In this document: positions 22,499 to 32,505 of the stretch, one piece after another
How the letters are laid out: each line of letters opens with the position of its first letter
Numbering within the stretch: the first letter of the stretch is position 1
NCBI RefSeq assembly: GCF_000754265.1
Contig: NZ_CP008985.1
Location: 695,426 to 759,425, forward strand
DNA length: 64,000 nucleotides
DNA from: Candidatus Palibaumannia cicadellinicola
GTDB lineage: Bacteria > Pseudomonadota > Gammaproteobacteria > Enterobacterales > Enterobacteriaceae
Reading direction: 5' to 3'
Translations under genes and position numbers: made by a program
The notes under the pieces: model-generated
What the model saw: only the letters and a program-made list of their open reading frames with translations
Told to the model about the DNA's origin: nothing
Databases searched by the model: none

Positions 22499-22855
22499 GT
22501 GGATATTATCTTTATTGAACAATTAACCGTAATGGCCTTCATTGGTGTTTATGACTGGGAGCAGCAATATTTGCAAAAGTTAGTTTTCGATTTAGAACTT
22601 GGCTGGGATAACCTACCAGCAGCGCGTAGCGACAATATATCTGATAGTCTGAGCTATACCGATGTTAGCGAAACTGTATTGTCTTTAGTTAGTAGTAATT
22701 GTTTTACACTGATAGAACGAGTGGCCGAAGAGGTAGCGGAACTACTAATCACTAAATTTTCTCTCACCTGGGTACGCATTAAAGTAACTAAACCAGGAGC
22801 TGTGCCGCAGGCGGCAAGCGTCGGCGTCATTATTCAGCGTGGACAGAAAAAATGA
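22499..22855 (+). CDS. folB: Dihydroneopterin aldolase
   Basis: FolB cleaves dihydroneopterin to the hydroxymethyl pterin used for folate synthesis. The start is GTG, giving MDIIFIEQLTVMAFIGVYDWEQ, the normal N-terminus. LSYTDVSETV (residues 50-60), TLIERVAEEVAELL and VRIKVTKPGAV with the C-terminal catalytic Lys region are present. The 118 residues are near normal. Together with folP (43.3-44.1 kb) and fau (56.0-56.6 kb) it shows that folate synthesis and use are retained. Confidence 0.95.
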   Translation: MDIIFIEQLTVMAFIGVYDWEQQYLQKLVFDLELGWDNLPAARSDNISDSLSYTDVSETVLSLVSSNCFTLIERVAEEVAELLITKFSLTWVRIKVTKPGAVPQAASVGVIIQRGQKK

Positions 22856-22891
22856 CATCTTTTGATCGTTATGATTTGAGGTAAATGTAAT

Positions 22892-23701
22892 ATGGCAGAT
22901 ATGCACTGGTTAGTAATTGCGTTGATACTTGGCCTAGTAGAAGGAGTAACAGAATTTTTACCTATCTCCTCTACCGGACATATGATATTAGTAAGTAATT
23001 TACTAGGATTAAATGACGATAAGACGAAGACCTTTGAGATTATGATCCAACTTGGCCCCATTTTAGCGGTAGTTGTCATTTTCTGGCGTCGGTTATTTAG
23101 TCTGATCGGCATCAACTTTAATAGTGTCAGTAGCGATCGTAGGTTGCATCTCAATCATATTATACTGGGCATAGTACCATCTGTAGTATTTGGATTAATG
23201 TTTCACAAAAAAATCAAATCTCTTTTTGAACCAAAATACGTGATGTATGCGTTGGTTGTTGGTAGTCTGTTACTACTAGCAGGTCAATGGCTGAATCCTA
23301 GAAAACCCCGCGCTACTAGTATTGACGATATTAGCTATCGACAAGCTTTTTTTATCGGCTGTTTTCAATGTTTTGCTTTATGGCCTGGTTTCTCACGTTC
23401 TGGTGCGACAATTAGTGGTGGCTTATTGGTAGGAGTAAGCCGTGATGCTGCGTTTGAGTTTTCCTTTATTCTAGCTGTGCCGATGATATTAGGAGCTACA
23501 ATATTAGATGTATATAAAAGCTTACCTTGTTTATTCTGGCAAGATTGGCCAATGTTCATCGTTGGTTTGTTCACGGCGTTTATTGTAGCCCTGATTACTA
23601 TTCAATTCTTCTGGCATATTATTAAGTCCATATCCTTAGTTCCTTTTGTTCTCTATCGCTTTCTACTTGTAACTCTTTTCTACTGGGTTTTAATATATTA
23701 G
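22892..23701 (+). CDS. uppP: Undecaprenyl-diphosphatase UppP
   Basis: UppP (BacA) is an inner-membrane phosphatase that recycles undecaprenyl pyrophosphate, the lipid carrier of cell-wall synthesis. The active-site motifs are [18 protein letters not shown] near the N-terminus and the second [19 protein letters not shown] near residue 165. Seven or eight hydrophobic segments are visible. At 269 residues it is close to the E. coli 273. It is co-directional with folB, 36 bases after it. With glmM and dacB it supports retention of a peptidoglycan wall. Confidence 0.96.
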   Translation: MADMHWLVIALILGLVEGVTEFLPISSTGHMILVSNLLGLNDDKTKTFEIMIQLGPILAVVVIFWRRLFSLIGINFNSVSSDRRLHLNHIILGIVPSVVFGLMFHKKIKSLFEPKYVMYALVVGSLLLLAGQWLNPRKPRATSIDDISYRQAFFIGCFQCFALWPGFSRSGATISGGLLVGVSRDAAFEFSFILAVPMILGATILDVYKSLPCLFWQDWPMFIVGLFTAFIVALITIQFFWHIIKSISLVPFVLYRFLLVTLFYWVLIY

Positions 23702-23764
23702 GGATTAGGATATCGTATCCTCTATCCGGTTTATGCTACTAAATTATCGTATAGTGAAGTAAAT

Positions 23765-24991
23765 TTAATACCTACCCTGTTGCTTCCATCTTGCTATTGC
23801 ACGCTGACGTTGCTGACGCAACTGTTCTCCAATTTGTTGGCCGGTAAAACCATTATCTACAACCTCGCGCGACGTAATAGAAGAGGCTATGCGGTAGGCT
23901 TCACGCAGTAATTCGCCCTGGGGATAGGGATGATTTTCAAACCCGGTGCGCCCACGGGCATCTGCTGTACTAATGAGGATCATCTGTTCTAGACGCTCAG
24001 GACGACGCCAGACATCGATAGCATAAAAAAATGTTATTAGCTTCTTCGGCGTTAGCTTTGCTACGCAGTGCAGCAAATCATGATACTTAGTAACTATTAT
24101 AGCCAAATTACGTAGTGAATTTGGCACCCGTAGACGTTTGCACAAAGAATTAACTAACTTGACTCCAGCAGGTCCGTGCCCATGATGACTAGGCCACTTA
24201 TCGCGTGGAGTCAATCCTTTACCAACATCATGACAGAGCGAAGCAAAACGGACCGCGATATTGTCGGATAACTGCGCCGTCATTGCTACGGTCATTAGAG
24301 TATGAATACCAGTATCGATTTCTGGATGCCATTTAGCAGGTGCTGGGATACCAAAAAGTGTATCTAATTCAGGAAAAAGCGTCTTAAGAGCACCACAATC
24401 ACGTAGAACCTGAAAATATATTTGCGGATTACGTGTAACTAGTGCTTTTTCTGTTTCTTTCCATACTCGCTCTGGCGATAGCAGTGGTAACTCACCAGTC
24501 ATATGCTGCATCATAACTAATGTATCCGGCACGATACGGAAATTTAGGTGAGCTAGCTGTGCTGCAAATCGTGCGACCCTAAGTACACGTAACGGATCTT
24601 CGTAGAAAGCTTCTGAGACATGGCGTAGCCAGCGTTGGTGAATATCACGCTGACCATGATAGGGATCAATCAATAATCCCTGTGCATCGCAAGCTATCGC
24701 ATTTATAGTAAGATCACGGCGCCGAAGATCTTCTTCTAACGTTATTTCTGGTGAAGCATAATAGGTAAAGCCGGTATAACCACCCATTACTGACTTTTTT
24801 TCAAAACGTGCAAGTGCATATTCTTCCCCACTTTCGGGATGTAGGAACACCGGAAAATCTTTTCCAACTTGTTGATATCCGGCCATGAGCATTTCTTGCC
24901 GTGTTGCGCCGATGACAACCCAATCCCGTTCTGCTACCGGAAGCTGCAGTAACCTGTTACGTACGGCACCGCCCACCAGATATTTTTCCAA
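23765..24991 (-). CDS. cca: tRNA CCA-nucleotidyltransferase (multifunctional)
   Basis: Cca builds or repairs the 3' CCA of tRNAs without a template. The class II nucleotidyltransferase core shows LVGGAVRN at the start, [25 protein letters not shown] and [15 protein letters not shown]. An HD domain ([21 protein letters not shown]) lies in the C-terminal half, as in E. coli, where it has phosphatase and phosphodiesterase activities. The 408 residues are full length. In E. coli all tRNA genes encode CCA; here at least two tRNA genes in this window do not, so this enzyme must act in primary maturation. Confidence 0.97.
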   Translation of the reverse strand: MEKYLVGGAVRNRLLQLPVAERDWVVIGATRQEMLMAGYQQVGKDFPVFLHPESGEEYALARFEKKSVMGGYTGFTYYASPEITLEEDLRRRDLTINAIACDAQGLLIDPYHGQRDIHQRWLRHVSEAFYEDPLRVLRVARFAAQLAHLNFRIVPDTLVMMQHMTGELPLLSPERVWKETEKALVTRNPQIYFQVLRDCGALKTLFPELDTLFGIPAPAKWHPEIDTGIHTLMTVAMTAQLSDNIAVRFASLCHDVGKGLTPRDKWPSHHGHGPAGVKLVNSLCKRLRVPNSLRNLAIIVTKYHDLLHCVAKLTPKKLITFFYAIDVWRRPERLEQMILISTADARGRTGFENHPYPQGELLREAYRIASSITSREVVDNGFTGQQIGEQLRQQRQRAIARWKQQGRY

Positions 24992-25229
24992 ATTGATCTC
25001 CCTTCGACGTGTAGACGTATAATAGGTAATAGAAAAATGAAACGTATCTAGTTGGATATTGCTTTAAACATACATACTCTTTCCTATTAAAGCTTCATTA
25101 ATTATGTCCGTTATTTTTAATGTTAATCTGAATTTAAATAGGATATAATCTAATCTTACTGTAATAAAATTAGTAGATTATGTCTGGTGGTAATGTGGTC
25201 GTTAATATCTAACTTTTAATCAAAGTACT

Positions 25230-25565
25230 CTATTTATTATTTTCCATGTTTTTTAAGGAATGTTTGCCCAGCGAGCATTCTTGTGGTGTATCAGGCGTAG
25301 TTTTTTCATCGCTGTCTTTCTTCATCAGCATCATTTCCAGCGCCTTCAGACGTAATTCTAATTGGCTAAGTTTTTCGCGGGTACGTAGTAGTACCTGGGT
25401 TTGTACATCAAATTTTTCACAGCTAATTAAATTCATACGATTAAACTGGTTTTGCAAAACCTGACGGATCTTTTTTTCTATATCGTCTCCTAGGTTGCGA
25501 ATACTTTTAGGTAACGAATCATGAACTTGGAGAACAAGTGCTTCTATTTTTTGGGGATCTATCAT
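25230..25565 (-). CDS. ubiK: Ubiquinone biosynthesis accessory factor UbiK
   Basis: UbiK (YqiC) is a small coiled-coil accessory factor that helps the soluble ubiquinone biosynthesis complex in aerobic conditions. [22 protein letters not shown] and the following [21 protein letters not shown] match the family, and [25 protein letters not shown] forms the C-terminal coiled coil. The 111 residues are somewhat longer than E. coli (96) owing to a divergent tail. It is divergent from ribB, as in E. coli. ispB, ubiH and ubiI elsewhere in this window belong to the same pathway. Confidence 0.93.
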   Translation of the reverse strand: MIDPQKIEALVLQVHDSLPKSIRNLGDDIEKKIRQVLQNQFNRMNLISCEKFDVQTQVLLRTREKLSQLELRLKALEMMLMKKDSDEKTTPDTPQECSLGKHSLKNMENNK

Positions 25566-25866
25566 AGTTAGTTCTCTAAACTAGTTAGAATAGAATTGGT
25601 TAAATGTAATGCTAGTTAAATTCAAAGAAAAACACTATAAAATATAACCATATTTTGTTACTAATTTTTCTATTTTTAATGAAACTGTTTTATTACATGG
25701 GAGGCTTTCATCATCCGCTGTCATTTTTCATGAAGTTTTATTAAATAATTTTACTAACTAAAATTAACCAGTACTCAATTACTTTACTTATACTGGTAAT
25801 TTTTTTTACGTTTAAGCCTACCTTTTAGTTCTAGTAACCTATAATAATTTAGAGGTTGATCTTACC
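25566..25866. other. ubiK-ribB divergent spacer; no riboswitch seen
   Basis: This AT-rich 301-base stretch must hold the promoters of ubiK (minus) and ribB (plus). In E. coli the ribB leader carries an FMN riboswitch (RFN element). I looked for its conserved GGGGYGAAAUUCCCNACCGGCGGU-type core (shortened here as GGGCGGGG and CCACCGGCGG) and found none. AGAGGTTGATC just before the ATG supplies a weak ribosome site. I see no small gene. Confidence 0.6.
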
Positions 25867-26508
25867 ATGAATAAGATACTTTTTTCCCAATTCGGTACAC
25901 CCATAGAACGCGTAGAAATAGCGCTTGGTGCTTTACGTCATGGCCGTGGTGTATTAGTACTAGATGATGAAGATCGGGAAAATGAAGGCGATATGATTTT
26001 TGCAGCAGAAAATATGACTATTGAGCAAATGGCACTTGCTATTCGTTATGGCAGCGGTATCGTATGCCTGTGTCTTACTGAAGAACGCCGTCAACAACTA
26101 GAGCTACCGATGATGGTAGAGCGCAATACTAGCCACTATAAAACCGCCTTCACCGTAACCATAGAAGCTGCAGAAGGTGTGACTACTGGTGTTTCTGCGG
26201 CTGATAGAATCACTACGATTCACGCAGCTATCAACGATGATGCTATACCATCAGATCTCAATCGCCCTGGGCATGTCTTCCCACTACTAGCTCAGCTAGG
26301 CGGTGTACTGAATCGGGGAGGGCATACCGAGGCAGCCATTGATTTAACCTCACTTGCTGGTCTTAAGCCTGCTGGCGTATTATGCGAAGTAACTAATCAA
26401 GATGGTAGCATGGCGCGGACATCAGAAATAATTGCCTTTAGCCATCAGCACAATATGCCAGTGCTCACCATAGACGATTTGGTAGCCTATCGTCTAGCTT
26501 TGCTCTAG
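25867..26508 (+). CDS. ribB: 3,4-dihydroxy-2-butanone-4-phosphate synthase
   Basis: RibB converts ribulose 5-phosphate to the four-carbon unit used by lumazine synthase. The active-site loop [18 protein letters not shown] (residues 30-48) and [14 protein letters not shown], plus the closing [23 protein letters not shown] (His and Glu active residues), are intact. The 213 residues compare with 217 in E. coli. Together with ribD and ribH, three riboflavin genes are in this window, at two loci. The expected FMN riboswitch was not seen upstream. Confidence 0.97.
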   Translation: MNKILFSQFGTPIERVEIALGALRHGRGVLVLDDEDRENEGDMIFAAENMTIEQMALAIRYGSGIVCLCLTEERRQQLELPMMVERNTSHYKTAFTVTIEAAEGVTTGVSAADRITTIHAAINDDAIPSDLNRPGHVFPLLAQLGGVLNRGGHTEAAIDLTSLAGLKPAGVLCEVTNQDGSMARTSEIIAFSHQHNMPVLTIDDLVAYRLALL

Positions 26509-26587
26509 CCAACTTTCATTATCAGGCTAAGTTATCGCTTTCAAGCACATTATGAGAAATTATAACTACAATAGACAATGTTAATCT

Positions 26588-27415
26588 ATGGAAAGCCTGT
26601 TAAAACTTCCTGTAGCGTGTGGGGCTAATATCAGGATATTACAAATAACAGATACTCACTTGTTCGCAAGTAAGCACGATACTTTACTTGGAGTAAAGAC
26701 TTTCTATAGCTATAATGCAGTACTGGACGCAGTGCAAGCTACAGATGATCATTTTGATCTGGTAGTGGTAACCGGAGATCTGGCACAGGACTACTCACCT
26801 AATGCTTATCGTCACTTTGCTAGTGGTATGACGCGGCTGCCGGCACCATGTGTCTGGTTACCGGGTAATCACGATTACCAACCGGTGATGGTGAATATTC
26901 TAGCTGAGTACGGGATTTCTCCGGCAAAACAAGTAATAATGGGTGAAAACTGGCAGCTTTTGCTACTTGATAGCCAGGTATATGGTGTACCATACGGCAA
27001 ATTAAGCGACTACCAATTAAAATGGCTTGTCAAAATTTTAGTACAGCAGCCGCTGCGCCATACCATACTTTTGCTACATCATCACCCTTGTCCTTCAGGA
27101 TCTATCTGGCTAGACCAGCATCGCCTAGGTAATGCCCACAGATTGGCAGAGGTACTACAGCAGCATCCCTTAGTTCATACTCTGCTATGCGGTCATATTC
27201 ATCAAGAGCTAGATGTAAACTGGCAAGGACGACGTGTGCTGGCTTCGCCCTCAACTTGCGTACAGTTCAAACCGCATCATACTAGCTTCACTATCGATAC
27301 AGTAGGTCCTGGCTGGCGTTATCTTGACCTTACTTTGGAGGGAGATGTTTATACTGAAGTGCGTCGATTGACGAGTCATGAGTACCTACCTGACATTAAT
27401 AACGAAGGCTACTAA
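26588..27415 (+). CDS. cpdA: 3',5'-cAMP phosphodiesterase CpdA
   Basis: CpdA is a metallophosphoesterase that hydrolyses cyclic AMP in E. coli. All metal-ligand motifs are present in order: ITDTHLF (residue 20), VVTGDLAQD (about 62), LPGNHDY (about 93), LLLHHHPCPSG (about 164) and LCGHIHQELD (about 203). The 275 residues match E. coli. It follows ribB by 79 bases and converges on plsC. Whether cya and crp exist elsewhere in this reduced genome cannot be seen here, so its in vivo substrate is open. Confidence 0.93.
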   Translation: MESLLKLPVACGANIRILQITDTHLFASKHDTLLGVKTFYSYNAVLDAVQATDDHFDLVVVTGDLAQDYSPNAYRHFASGMTRLPAPCVWLPGNHDYQPVMVNILAEYGISPAKQVIMGENWQLLLLDSQVYGVPYGKLSDYQLKWLVKILVQQPLRHTILLLHHHPCPSGSIWLDQHRLGNAHRLAEVLQQHPLVHTLLCGHIHQELDVNWQGRRVLASPSTCVQFKPHHTSFTIDTVGPGWRYLDLTLEGDVYTEVRRLTSHEYLPDINNEGY

Positions 27416-27452
27416 ATTATGCCTATCTTATCGTATTATTCTATGAACTTAC

Positions 27453-28190
27453 TTATATAACGTGAGACTCATATTTAGCAACTTCTGCGTTTAGTTCATC
27501 GATCTTGTTTTTCATTATTTCACGACAGTATTTAGTCAATCCTCGTACCTGTTTCCTACTATAGTCTTGGGTATCTATAGGTGGAAGAATTTCGATAATA
27601 ACGATCCCATTAGACCAGCGGTTAAGCTTAATCTTATCGGTAGTATTGGAGACGCAAATTGGTACGATTGGCACTTCAGCTGCAATAGCAGTGTAAAAAG
27701 CACCAGTTTTGAACGGTAGCAGTCCGCGTCCGCGGTTGCGAGTTCCTTCTGGAAATATCCAAATAGATATGTTACGTTTTTTCATACTATCGACAATCTG
27801 GCTTAGTATCTTATGGGCACGAGTGCCGTTATCACGATCAATAAGTAAATTACCGGTGAGCCAATAAAGTGGACCAAAAAGTGGGATCCACAGTAGGCTT
27901 TTTTTACCAACGGTAACCGTCCGCGGTTGTACTACATAGGCGGCGGTCACCATATCGTAATAGTTTTGATGATTAGCGATATAGATGCAATTTTGCGGTA
28001 AAGTTACTTTTTGAGGAAAACGTACCTCAATTTTGATTCCAAATAGGGGTGCCATACGCCCAAACCAACGGCCGAATGCCGCAACATGACGAGGATTACG
28101 CGGGCTAAAGAGACAATAAATTAAGCCTAATATGCAGATCATAATAGAGAATAGTACCACCAAAAAGGCGCGAACAATAGCTAGTAGCAT
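27453..28190 (-). CDS. plsC: 1-acyl-sn-glycerol-3-phosphate acyltransferase
   Basis: PlsC adds the second acyl chain to lysophosphatidic acid at the inner membrane. The catalytic HX4D motif is NHQNYYD (about residue 73), followed by IDRDNG, FPEGTRNRGRGLLPFKTGAF (about 145) and VPIVPICVSN. An N-terminal hydrophobic helix (FLVVLFSIMICILGLIYCLF) anchors it. The 245 residues match E. coli. plsY, which normally makes its substrate with PlsX, is missing from its usual place between tsaD and folB, so the first acylation must be done by a gene elsewhere. Confidence 0.95.
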   Translation of the reverse strand: MLLAIVRAFLVVLFSIMICILGLIYCLFSPRNPRHVAAFGRWFGRMAPLFGIKIEVRFPQKVTLPQNCIYIANHQNYYDMVTAAYVVQPRTVTVGKKSLLWIPLFGPLYWLTGNLLIDRDNGTRAHKILSQIVDSMKKRNISIWIFPEGTRNRGRGLLPFKTGAFYTAIAAEVPIVPICVSNTTDKIKLNRWSNGIVIIEILPPIDTQDYSRKQVRGLTKYCREIMKNKIDELNAEVAKYESHVI

Positions 28191-28397
28191 GTTTACCTCT
28201 TAACTCTCTGATCTACTGTAACTAGAATATCGTACTCAAATTTTATACTAGTTAGGAATACTTTAGTCGGAAGCTGATAAAGCAGCTTACAGCGCATCTT
28301 TTAGATCAGTTAGCAGCTTAATTGATTGATGTTGAAAATCACAGTAAAAAATATAATATACTCGTTAGTAGTAATATTTTTATATTTTTCAGAGGAT

Positions 28398-29798
28398 TCA
28401 GATCTGTTCTAATATCGTGAGTGCATCAGTCAGTTTCTTCACACCGAATATTTGCATATTCTCTGGCACTTTTTTTGGCACATTAGCTTCAGGTAATATG
28501 GCATAGCGGAAACCATGTTTCGCGGCTTCAGTAATACGCTCTTGACCACTCTGAACTGGGCGAATTTCACCAGCAAGTCCTACTTCACCAAATACTACCA
28601 AGTCTCTTGGTAGCGGACGGTTATGTAAGCTAGATACTATAGCTAACATCAGTGCTAAGTCAGCGCTGGTTTCACTAACTTTTACTCCACCAACTACATT
28701 TACGAACACATCCTGATTTGCCATCTGTAGCCCACCGTGGCGATGTAGCACCGCTAGCAATATTTCTAGCCTATTTTGTTCTAATCCCACCACGATCCTA
28801 CGGCGCGGCTGTGCGATTATAGAATCATCTACCAGGGCCTGAATTTCTACTAAAAGCGGGCGAGTACCTTCCCATACTACCATAACACTACTGCCTGCGG
28901 TCATTTCTTCCCTTCGACGAAGGAAAATAGCTGACGGGTTATTTACCTCGTGCAACCCATGCTCGGTCATAGCAAAAACCCCCAGTTCATTCACAGCGCC
29001 AAAACGATTTTTATTACTGCGTAAAATTCCAAAATGGGAATCTGAGTCTACATTCAGCATAATCGAACAGTCAACACAGTGTTCAAGTACCTTAGGACCT
29101 GCCAATGAGCCGTCTTTGGTAACATGTCCAACCATAATTACTGCTACGCCCTCGTTTTTTGCAAAACGCGTAAGACAAGCTGCGGCTTCACGCACCTGGG
29201 AAATACTACCAGGCGACGATGGTACATCCGTCATATACATTACTTGAATGGAGTCTATAACCATCAACTGCGGTTTTTCTTCTAAGGCAGTGAGGCAAAT
29301 TTGCTCAATGTTAGTTTCTGGTAATATATTTAGCTCTGTGTTAGGTAGTAGTTTCAATCTATGAGCACGTATAGCTACTTGCTGCAGAGATTCCTCGCCA
29401 CTTACGTATAAGGTTTTTATTTGCAGTTGGGTGGTTATTTGGCACAATGTTTGTAGTAATAACGTACTTTTTCCGGCTCCGGGGCTACCGCCTAGTAGAA
29501 TCACGCTGCCTGGCACTATACCACCACCCAGCACGCGGTCGAACTCTTTAAAACCGGTAGAAAAACGTGGTAGTTTTTTGAGGCAAATATTTCTCAGTTT
29601 TTGTACTTTTTTTGTACTGACAATAGTTTGATTATCATAGCCGGCAAACCAAACTGGCCGTACCGCAACTCCGGTAGCCTCTCGGTAGCACTCAGTGATA
29701 GTATTCCAAGCCTGACAATTAGTACACTGCCCTTGCCAGTGAGGATATTCTAAACTGCACTTATTACATATAAAAAAACGTTTTACCGCTTTAACCAC
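28398..29798 (-). CDS. radA: DNA repair protein RadA
   Basis: RadA (Sms) is a RecA-like ATPase that promotes branch migration during recombination. The N-terminal zinc finger (CNKCSLEYPHWQGQCTNCQAW), Walker A loop GGSPGAGKSTLLLQ, the KNRFG motif (NKNRFGAVNELGVF) and the C-terminal Lon-like domain (FVNVVGGVKVSETSADLA, GEVGLAGEIRPV) are complete. I choose the GTG at 29798, since GAGG lies 7 bases before it and the resulting VVKAVKRFF matches the family N-terminus; an ATG at 29813 is the alternative. This gives 466 residues, against 460 in E. coli. Confidence 0.96.
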   Translation of the reverse strand: MVKAVKRFFICNKCSLEYPHWQGQCTNCQAWNTITECYREATGVAVRPVWFAGYDNQTIVSTKKVQKLRNICLKKLPRFSTGFKEFDRVLGGGIVPGSVILLGGSPGAGKSTLLLQTLCQITTQLQIKTLYVSGEESLQQVAIRAHRLKLLPNTELNILPETNIEQICLTALEEKPQLMVIDSIQVMYMTDVPSSPGSISQVREAAACLTRFAKNEGVAVIMVGHVTKDGSLAGPKVLEHCVDCSIMLNVDSDSHFGILRSNKNRFGAVNELGVFAMTEHGLHEVNNPSAIFLRRREEMTAGSSVMVVWEGTRPLLVEIQALVDDSIIAQPRRRIVVGLEQNRLEILLAVLHRHGGLQMANQDVFVNVVGGVKVSETSADLALMLAIVSSLHNRPLPRDLVVFGEVGLAGEIRPVQSGQERITEAAKHGFRYAILPEANVPKKVPENMQIFGVKKLTDALTILEQI

Positions 29799-29960
29799 AA
29801 ATGACCTCGGCAATGGCTAATGCAAGTAGAACACTACAGAATACTACGTTTAGAGTCATTAGTCTTTATGATGGTAGCTTAGGAGACACAAAAATTACAA
29901 GATGTCGCACCTAGATCAGACCAATTAGTAGTATCTAGTAAACTAAACGAGTAAAATCTA

Positions 29961-30362
29961 TTAATGATTTTTTATAGATATGATCTGACGCCATAGATCA
30001 CGTTTAGCAGCAGCGTCATTCTCAAGTACCGATAATGGTGGAGTGACTAAAGAAATACCGTTTAAGTTGCGGATAGCTGTTAAACCTACCCACCAACAGT
30101 GAAAGCGTAAATGTTTTGGTAAGATCATTAATTGTTCAGGAGTAATATGCAGTAGTTGTTTCGTAATCAATGGTATGCTACGTACCACATCTGCGACGAG
30201 AGGATGATCTGGAGGCGGCAGATGGTCTGCAATTGCAACAAATAAGAAATTGGTATGTGCCGGCAACGTTACTACAACTTCGCCTTGTAGCAATTGTGGA
30301 CGCCACAGCGTCCATTGTATGATGCCTAGTTGTTTTAACTGCCAGTCACGCCTTATAGTCAT
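29961..30362 (-). CDS. holD: DNA polymerase III psi subunit
   Basis: HolD (psi) links the chi subunit to the clamp loader of DNA polymerase III. The start is taken at MTIRRDWQLKQLGIIQWTL, matching E. coli (MTSRRDWQLQQLGITQW). Further support comes from RPQLLQGEV, LPPPDHPLVADVVRSI and a conserved Trp near the C-terminus (RDLWRQI). It has 133 residues, about the E. coli length. It is one of the most divergent proteins here. It lies 30 bases from the deaD stop and runs in the same direction, possibly as a readthrough partner. Confidence 0.85.
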   Translation of the reverse strand: MTIRRDWQLKQLGIIQWTLWRPQLLQGEVVVTLPAHTNFLFVAIADHLPPPDHPLVADVVRSIPLITKQLLHITPEQLMILPKHLRFHCWWVGLTAIRNLNGISLVTPPLSVLENDAAAKRDLWRQIISIKNH

Positions 30363-30392
30363 AAGTAACAAGTAGAGTGAGTAAATACTTAT

Positions 30393-32156
30393 TTATTCAC
30401 TATCACTACGCTGGGCACGCGAGCTCTGACGGCTGAAACGACGTTCGCAGCCAGCAGCAGTTCCAGCTGCACGGCGATCGTGGAAGTTACGACGAATACC
30501 ATGGCGTTCAATACATCTAGCCGGAGCTTCACTAAAAAGTTGCATATTAATAGGTTTATTCATAATACGAGTACGGGTGAAATGAGAGAGCATATCACCC
30601 GGTATGCCTTTCGGTAGCTCTATAGTAGAATGTGATGCAAATAACCTAATATTACCAATGTAACTACTATTTATATCCCCTTCATTGGCGATAGCCCCAA
30701 CGATATGACGTACTTCTACACCATCATCACGACCTACTTCAATTCGGTATAAATCCATTTTACTAAAGTCTAAACGTTCACGGTGAGTATGTCGACGAAA
30801 CTCACTACGAGGGCGGCGTTCAACAATAGGATCTGGCGACATAATTAGTGGACGTTCACCCTGAGCCATTTTAAGTAGTACTGCGGCCAGCGTTTCCATA
30901 TCGAGATCTAATTTTTCTGTCCGCTGCAGCCTAGCCAGCATGGCACGATACATACTTAGATCTCTATTTTTGAGTTGATTTTTTACTTTAGCAGCGAATT
31001 TTTCTAGACGACGGGTGCTCAGCACCTCGGCGGTTGGCAACTCCACTTCCGGAATCGTAAGTTTCATCAGGCGTTCAATATTACGCAACAAGCGACGTTC
31101 GCGGTGCTCTACGAACAGTAGAGCACGCCCAGCTCTACCGGCGCGCCCCGTACGACCTATGCGGTGTACATAGGATTCAGAGTCCATAGGAATATCATAG
31201 TTCACTACAAAGCTGATGCGATCAACATCTAAACCGCGTGCGGCTACATCAGTTGCTATTAGAATATCTAGACGGCCATCTTTAAGACGGCTCAGCGTTT
31301 GCTCTCGTAGCGCTTGGTTCATATCACCGTTCAGCGCCGCGCTATTATAACCATTTTGTTCCAGCGATTGTGAGACTTCTAACGTTGCATTTTTGGTACG
31401 GACAAAAATAATTGCCGCATCGAAATCTTCTGCTTCTAGGAAACGTACTAGCGCTTCATTTTTACACCTTCCGTGCACTGTCCAGTAGCTTTGACTGATA
31501 TCTGGACGATTAGTAACACTAGATTCTATGTGCACTTCTTGTGGTTCATTCATAAAACGTCGGGTAATGCGACGAATCGCTTCCGGCATAGTAGCTGAGA
31601 ATAGCGCGGTCTGGTGTTTAGCTGGTATTTGCGCCAGAATATTTTCTACATCTTCGATAAAGCCCATACGCAGCATTTCATCTGCTTCGTCCAATACCAG
31701 GCCGTTTAGATGGGATAAGTCTAATGTGCCACGTTTGAGATGATCCAGTAAGCGACCTGGAGTGCCTACTACGACCTGGGAACCTTGACGTAAAAAACGT
31801 AACTGTACGTCATAGCGCTGGCCACCGTACAATGCAACAACATTTACGCCTTTCATATGTTTAGAAAAATCTGAACATGCTTCTCCAACTTGAACGGCAA
31901 GCTCGCGAGTAGGTGCTAAGACAAGCACCTGCGGGGCATTTAACTTAGGATTTATCTTATGGAGTAATGGCAGAGCAAAAGCAGCGGTTTTACCGCTGCC
32001 TGTTTGAGCCATACCTAACACGTCACGACCAGCTAATAGGTACGGAATACACTCAACTTGAATCGGAGATGGTTTTTCATAACCAAGATCATTGAGAGCG
32101 TCAAGAATAGGAGCATTAAGTCCCATATTCGCAAAAGAGATATTAACTACAGACAT
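30393..32156 (-). CDS. deaD: ATP-dependent RNA helicase DeaD (CsdA)
   Basis: DeaD is a DEAD-box RNA helicase that helps ribosome assembly and mRNA decay, especially in the cold. All helicase motifs are present: Q motif (YEKPSPIQ), [49 protein letters not shown] and [13 protein letters not shown]. The RNA-binding domain near [23 protein letters not shown] is kept, while the Arg/Gly-rich tail is shorter than in E. coli (587 against 629 residues). The ATG at 32156 is chosen because GAGG lies 9 bases upstream. It lies downstream of pnp, with an nlpI fossil between. Confidence 0.96.
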   Translation of the reverse strand: MSVVNISFANMGLNAPILDALNDLGYEKPSPIQVECIPYLLAGRDVLGMAQTGSGKTAAFALPLLHKINPKLNAPQVLVLAPTRELAVQVGEACSDFSKHMKGVNVVALYGGQRYDVQLRFLRQGSQVVVGTPGRLLDHLKRGTLDLSHLNGLVLDEADEMLRMGFIEDVENILAQIPAKHQTALFSATMPEAIRRITRRFMNEPQEVHIESSVTNRPDISQSYWTVHGRCKNEALVRFLEAEDFDAAIIFVRTKNATLEVSQSLEQNGYNSAALNGDMNQALREQTLSRLKDGRLDILIATDVAARGLDVDRISFVVNYDIPMDSESYVHRIGRTGRAGRAGRALLFVEHRERRLLRNIERLMKLTIPEVELPTAEVLSTRRLEKFAAKVKNQLKNRDLSMYRAMLARLQRTEKLDLDMETLAAVLLKMAQGERPLIMSPDPIVERRPRSEFRRHTHRERLDFSKMDLYRIEVGRDDGVEVRHIVGAIANEGDINSSYIGNIRLFASHSTIELPKGIPGDMLSHFTRTRIMNKPINMQLFSEAPARCIERHGIRRNFHDRRAAGTAAGCERRFSRQSSRAQRSDSE

Positions 32157-32364
32157 GTACACGTGCCTCATTTCTTCTAGTGGCCAGTCTACATACCTCG
32201 TAGTGAAAATTGTAATTCATTTTCATAAAAAGGGTGAACCTGATCACATTAAATTTAAAACTAAAAACAAGCAGTAACCCGATAAGATCAAGCATAATAA
32301 AATTAATTTAGTCGTTTTACTCTTATCCTCTTTACTCAGACCTATGCGGATGATTATCATCAGT

Positions 32365-32485
32365 TAGATTAAGTTAGAAGATAAGTAAATTATTTTATCA
32401 AGTATATGCTAATAGTGTGAATTACTTCCTGATACTGAATATCATGCTATTGTATCATACAGTACTCCACGTTCATATAACATAT
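32365..32485 (-). pseudogene. nlpI: Fragment of the nlpI lipoprotein gene
   Basis: In E. coli the order is pnp, nlpI, deaD. Here the 334-base space between pnp and deaD holds a clear remnant on the same strand. At 32454-32480 it reads LYERGVLYD, identical to a stretch I recall near residue 65 of E. coli NlpI. Past it, frameshifted pieces resemble the next NlpI residues: RK*FTLLA for RNDFSQALA, then NNLLIF*L for NYLGIYLT. There are stops and shifts, no start, and the signal peptide and about 60 N-terminal residues are gone. It cannot make a functional lipoprotein. Confidence 0.75.
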
Positions 32486-32505
32486 GTTCTATCTCTGACT
32501 TTTAC

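Noticed and set aside
22834..23154. 106-codon open frame antisense to the start of uppP
   Set aside because: It is fully explained by the uppP coding sequence, and has no ribosome site or family motifs.
24992..25229. Possible remnant of genes between cca and ubiK (glnE, hldE region in E. coli)
   Set aside because: I found no stretch resembling those proteins in any frame; the spacer looks featureless.
28191..28397. Possible nadR remnant after radA
   Set aside because: No NadR motif such as the nucleotide-binding GKFYPLHTGH was found on the minus strand.
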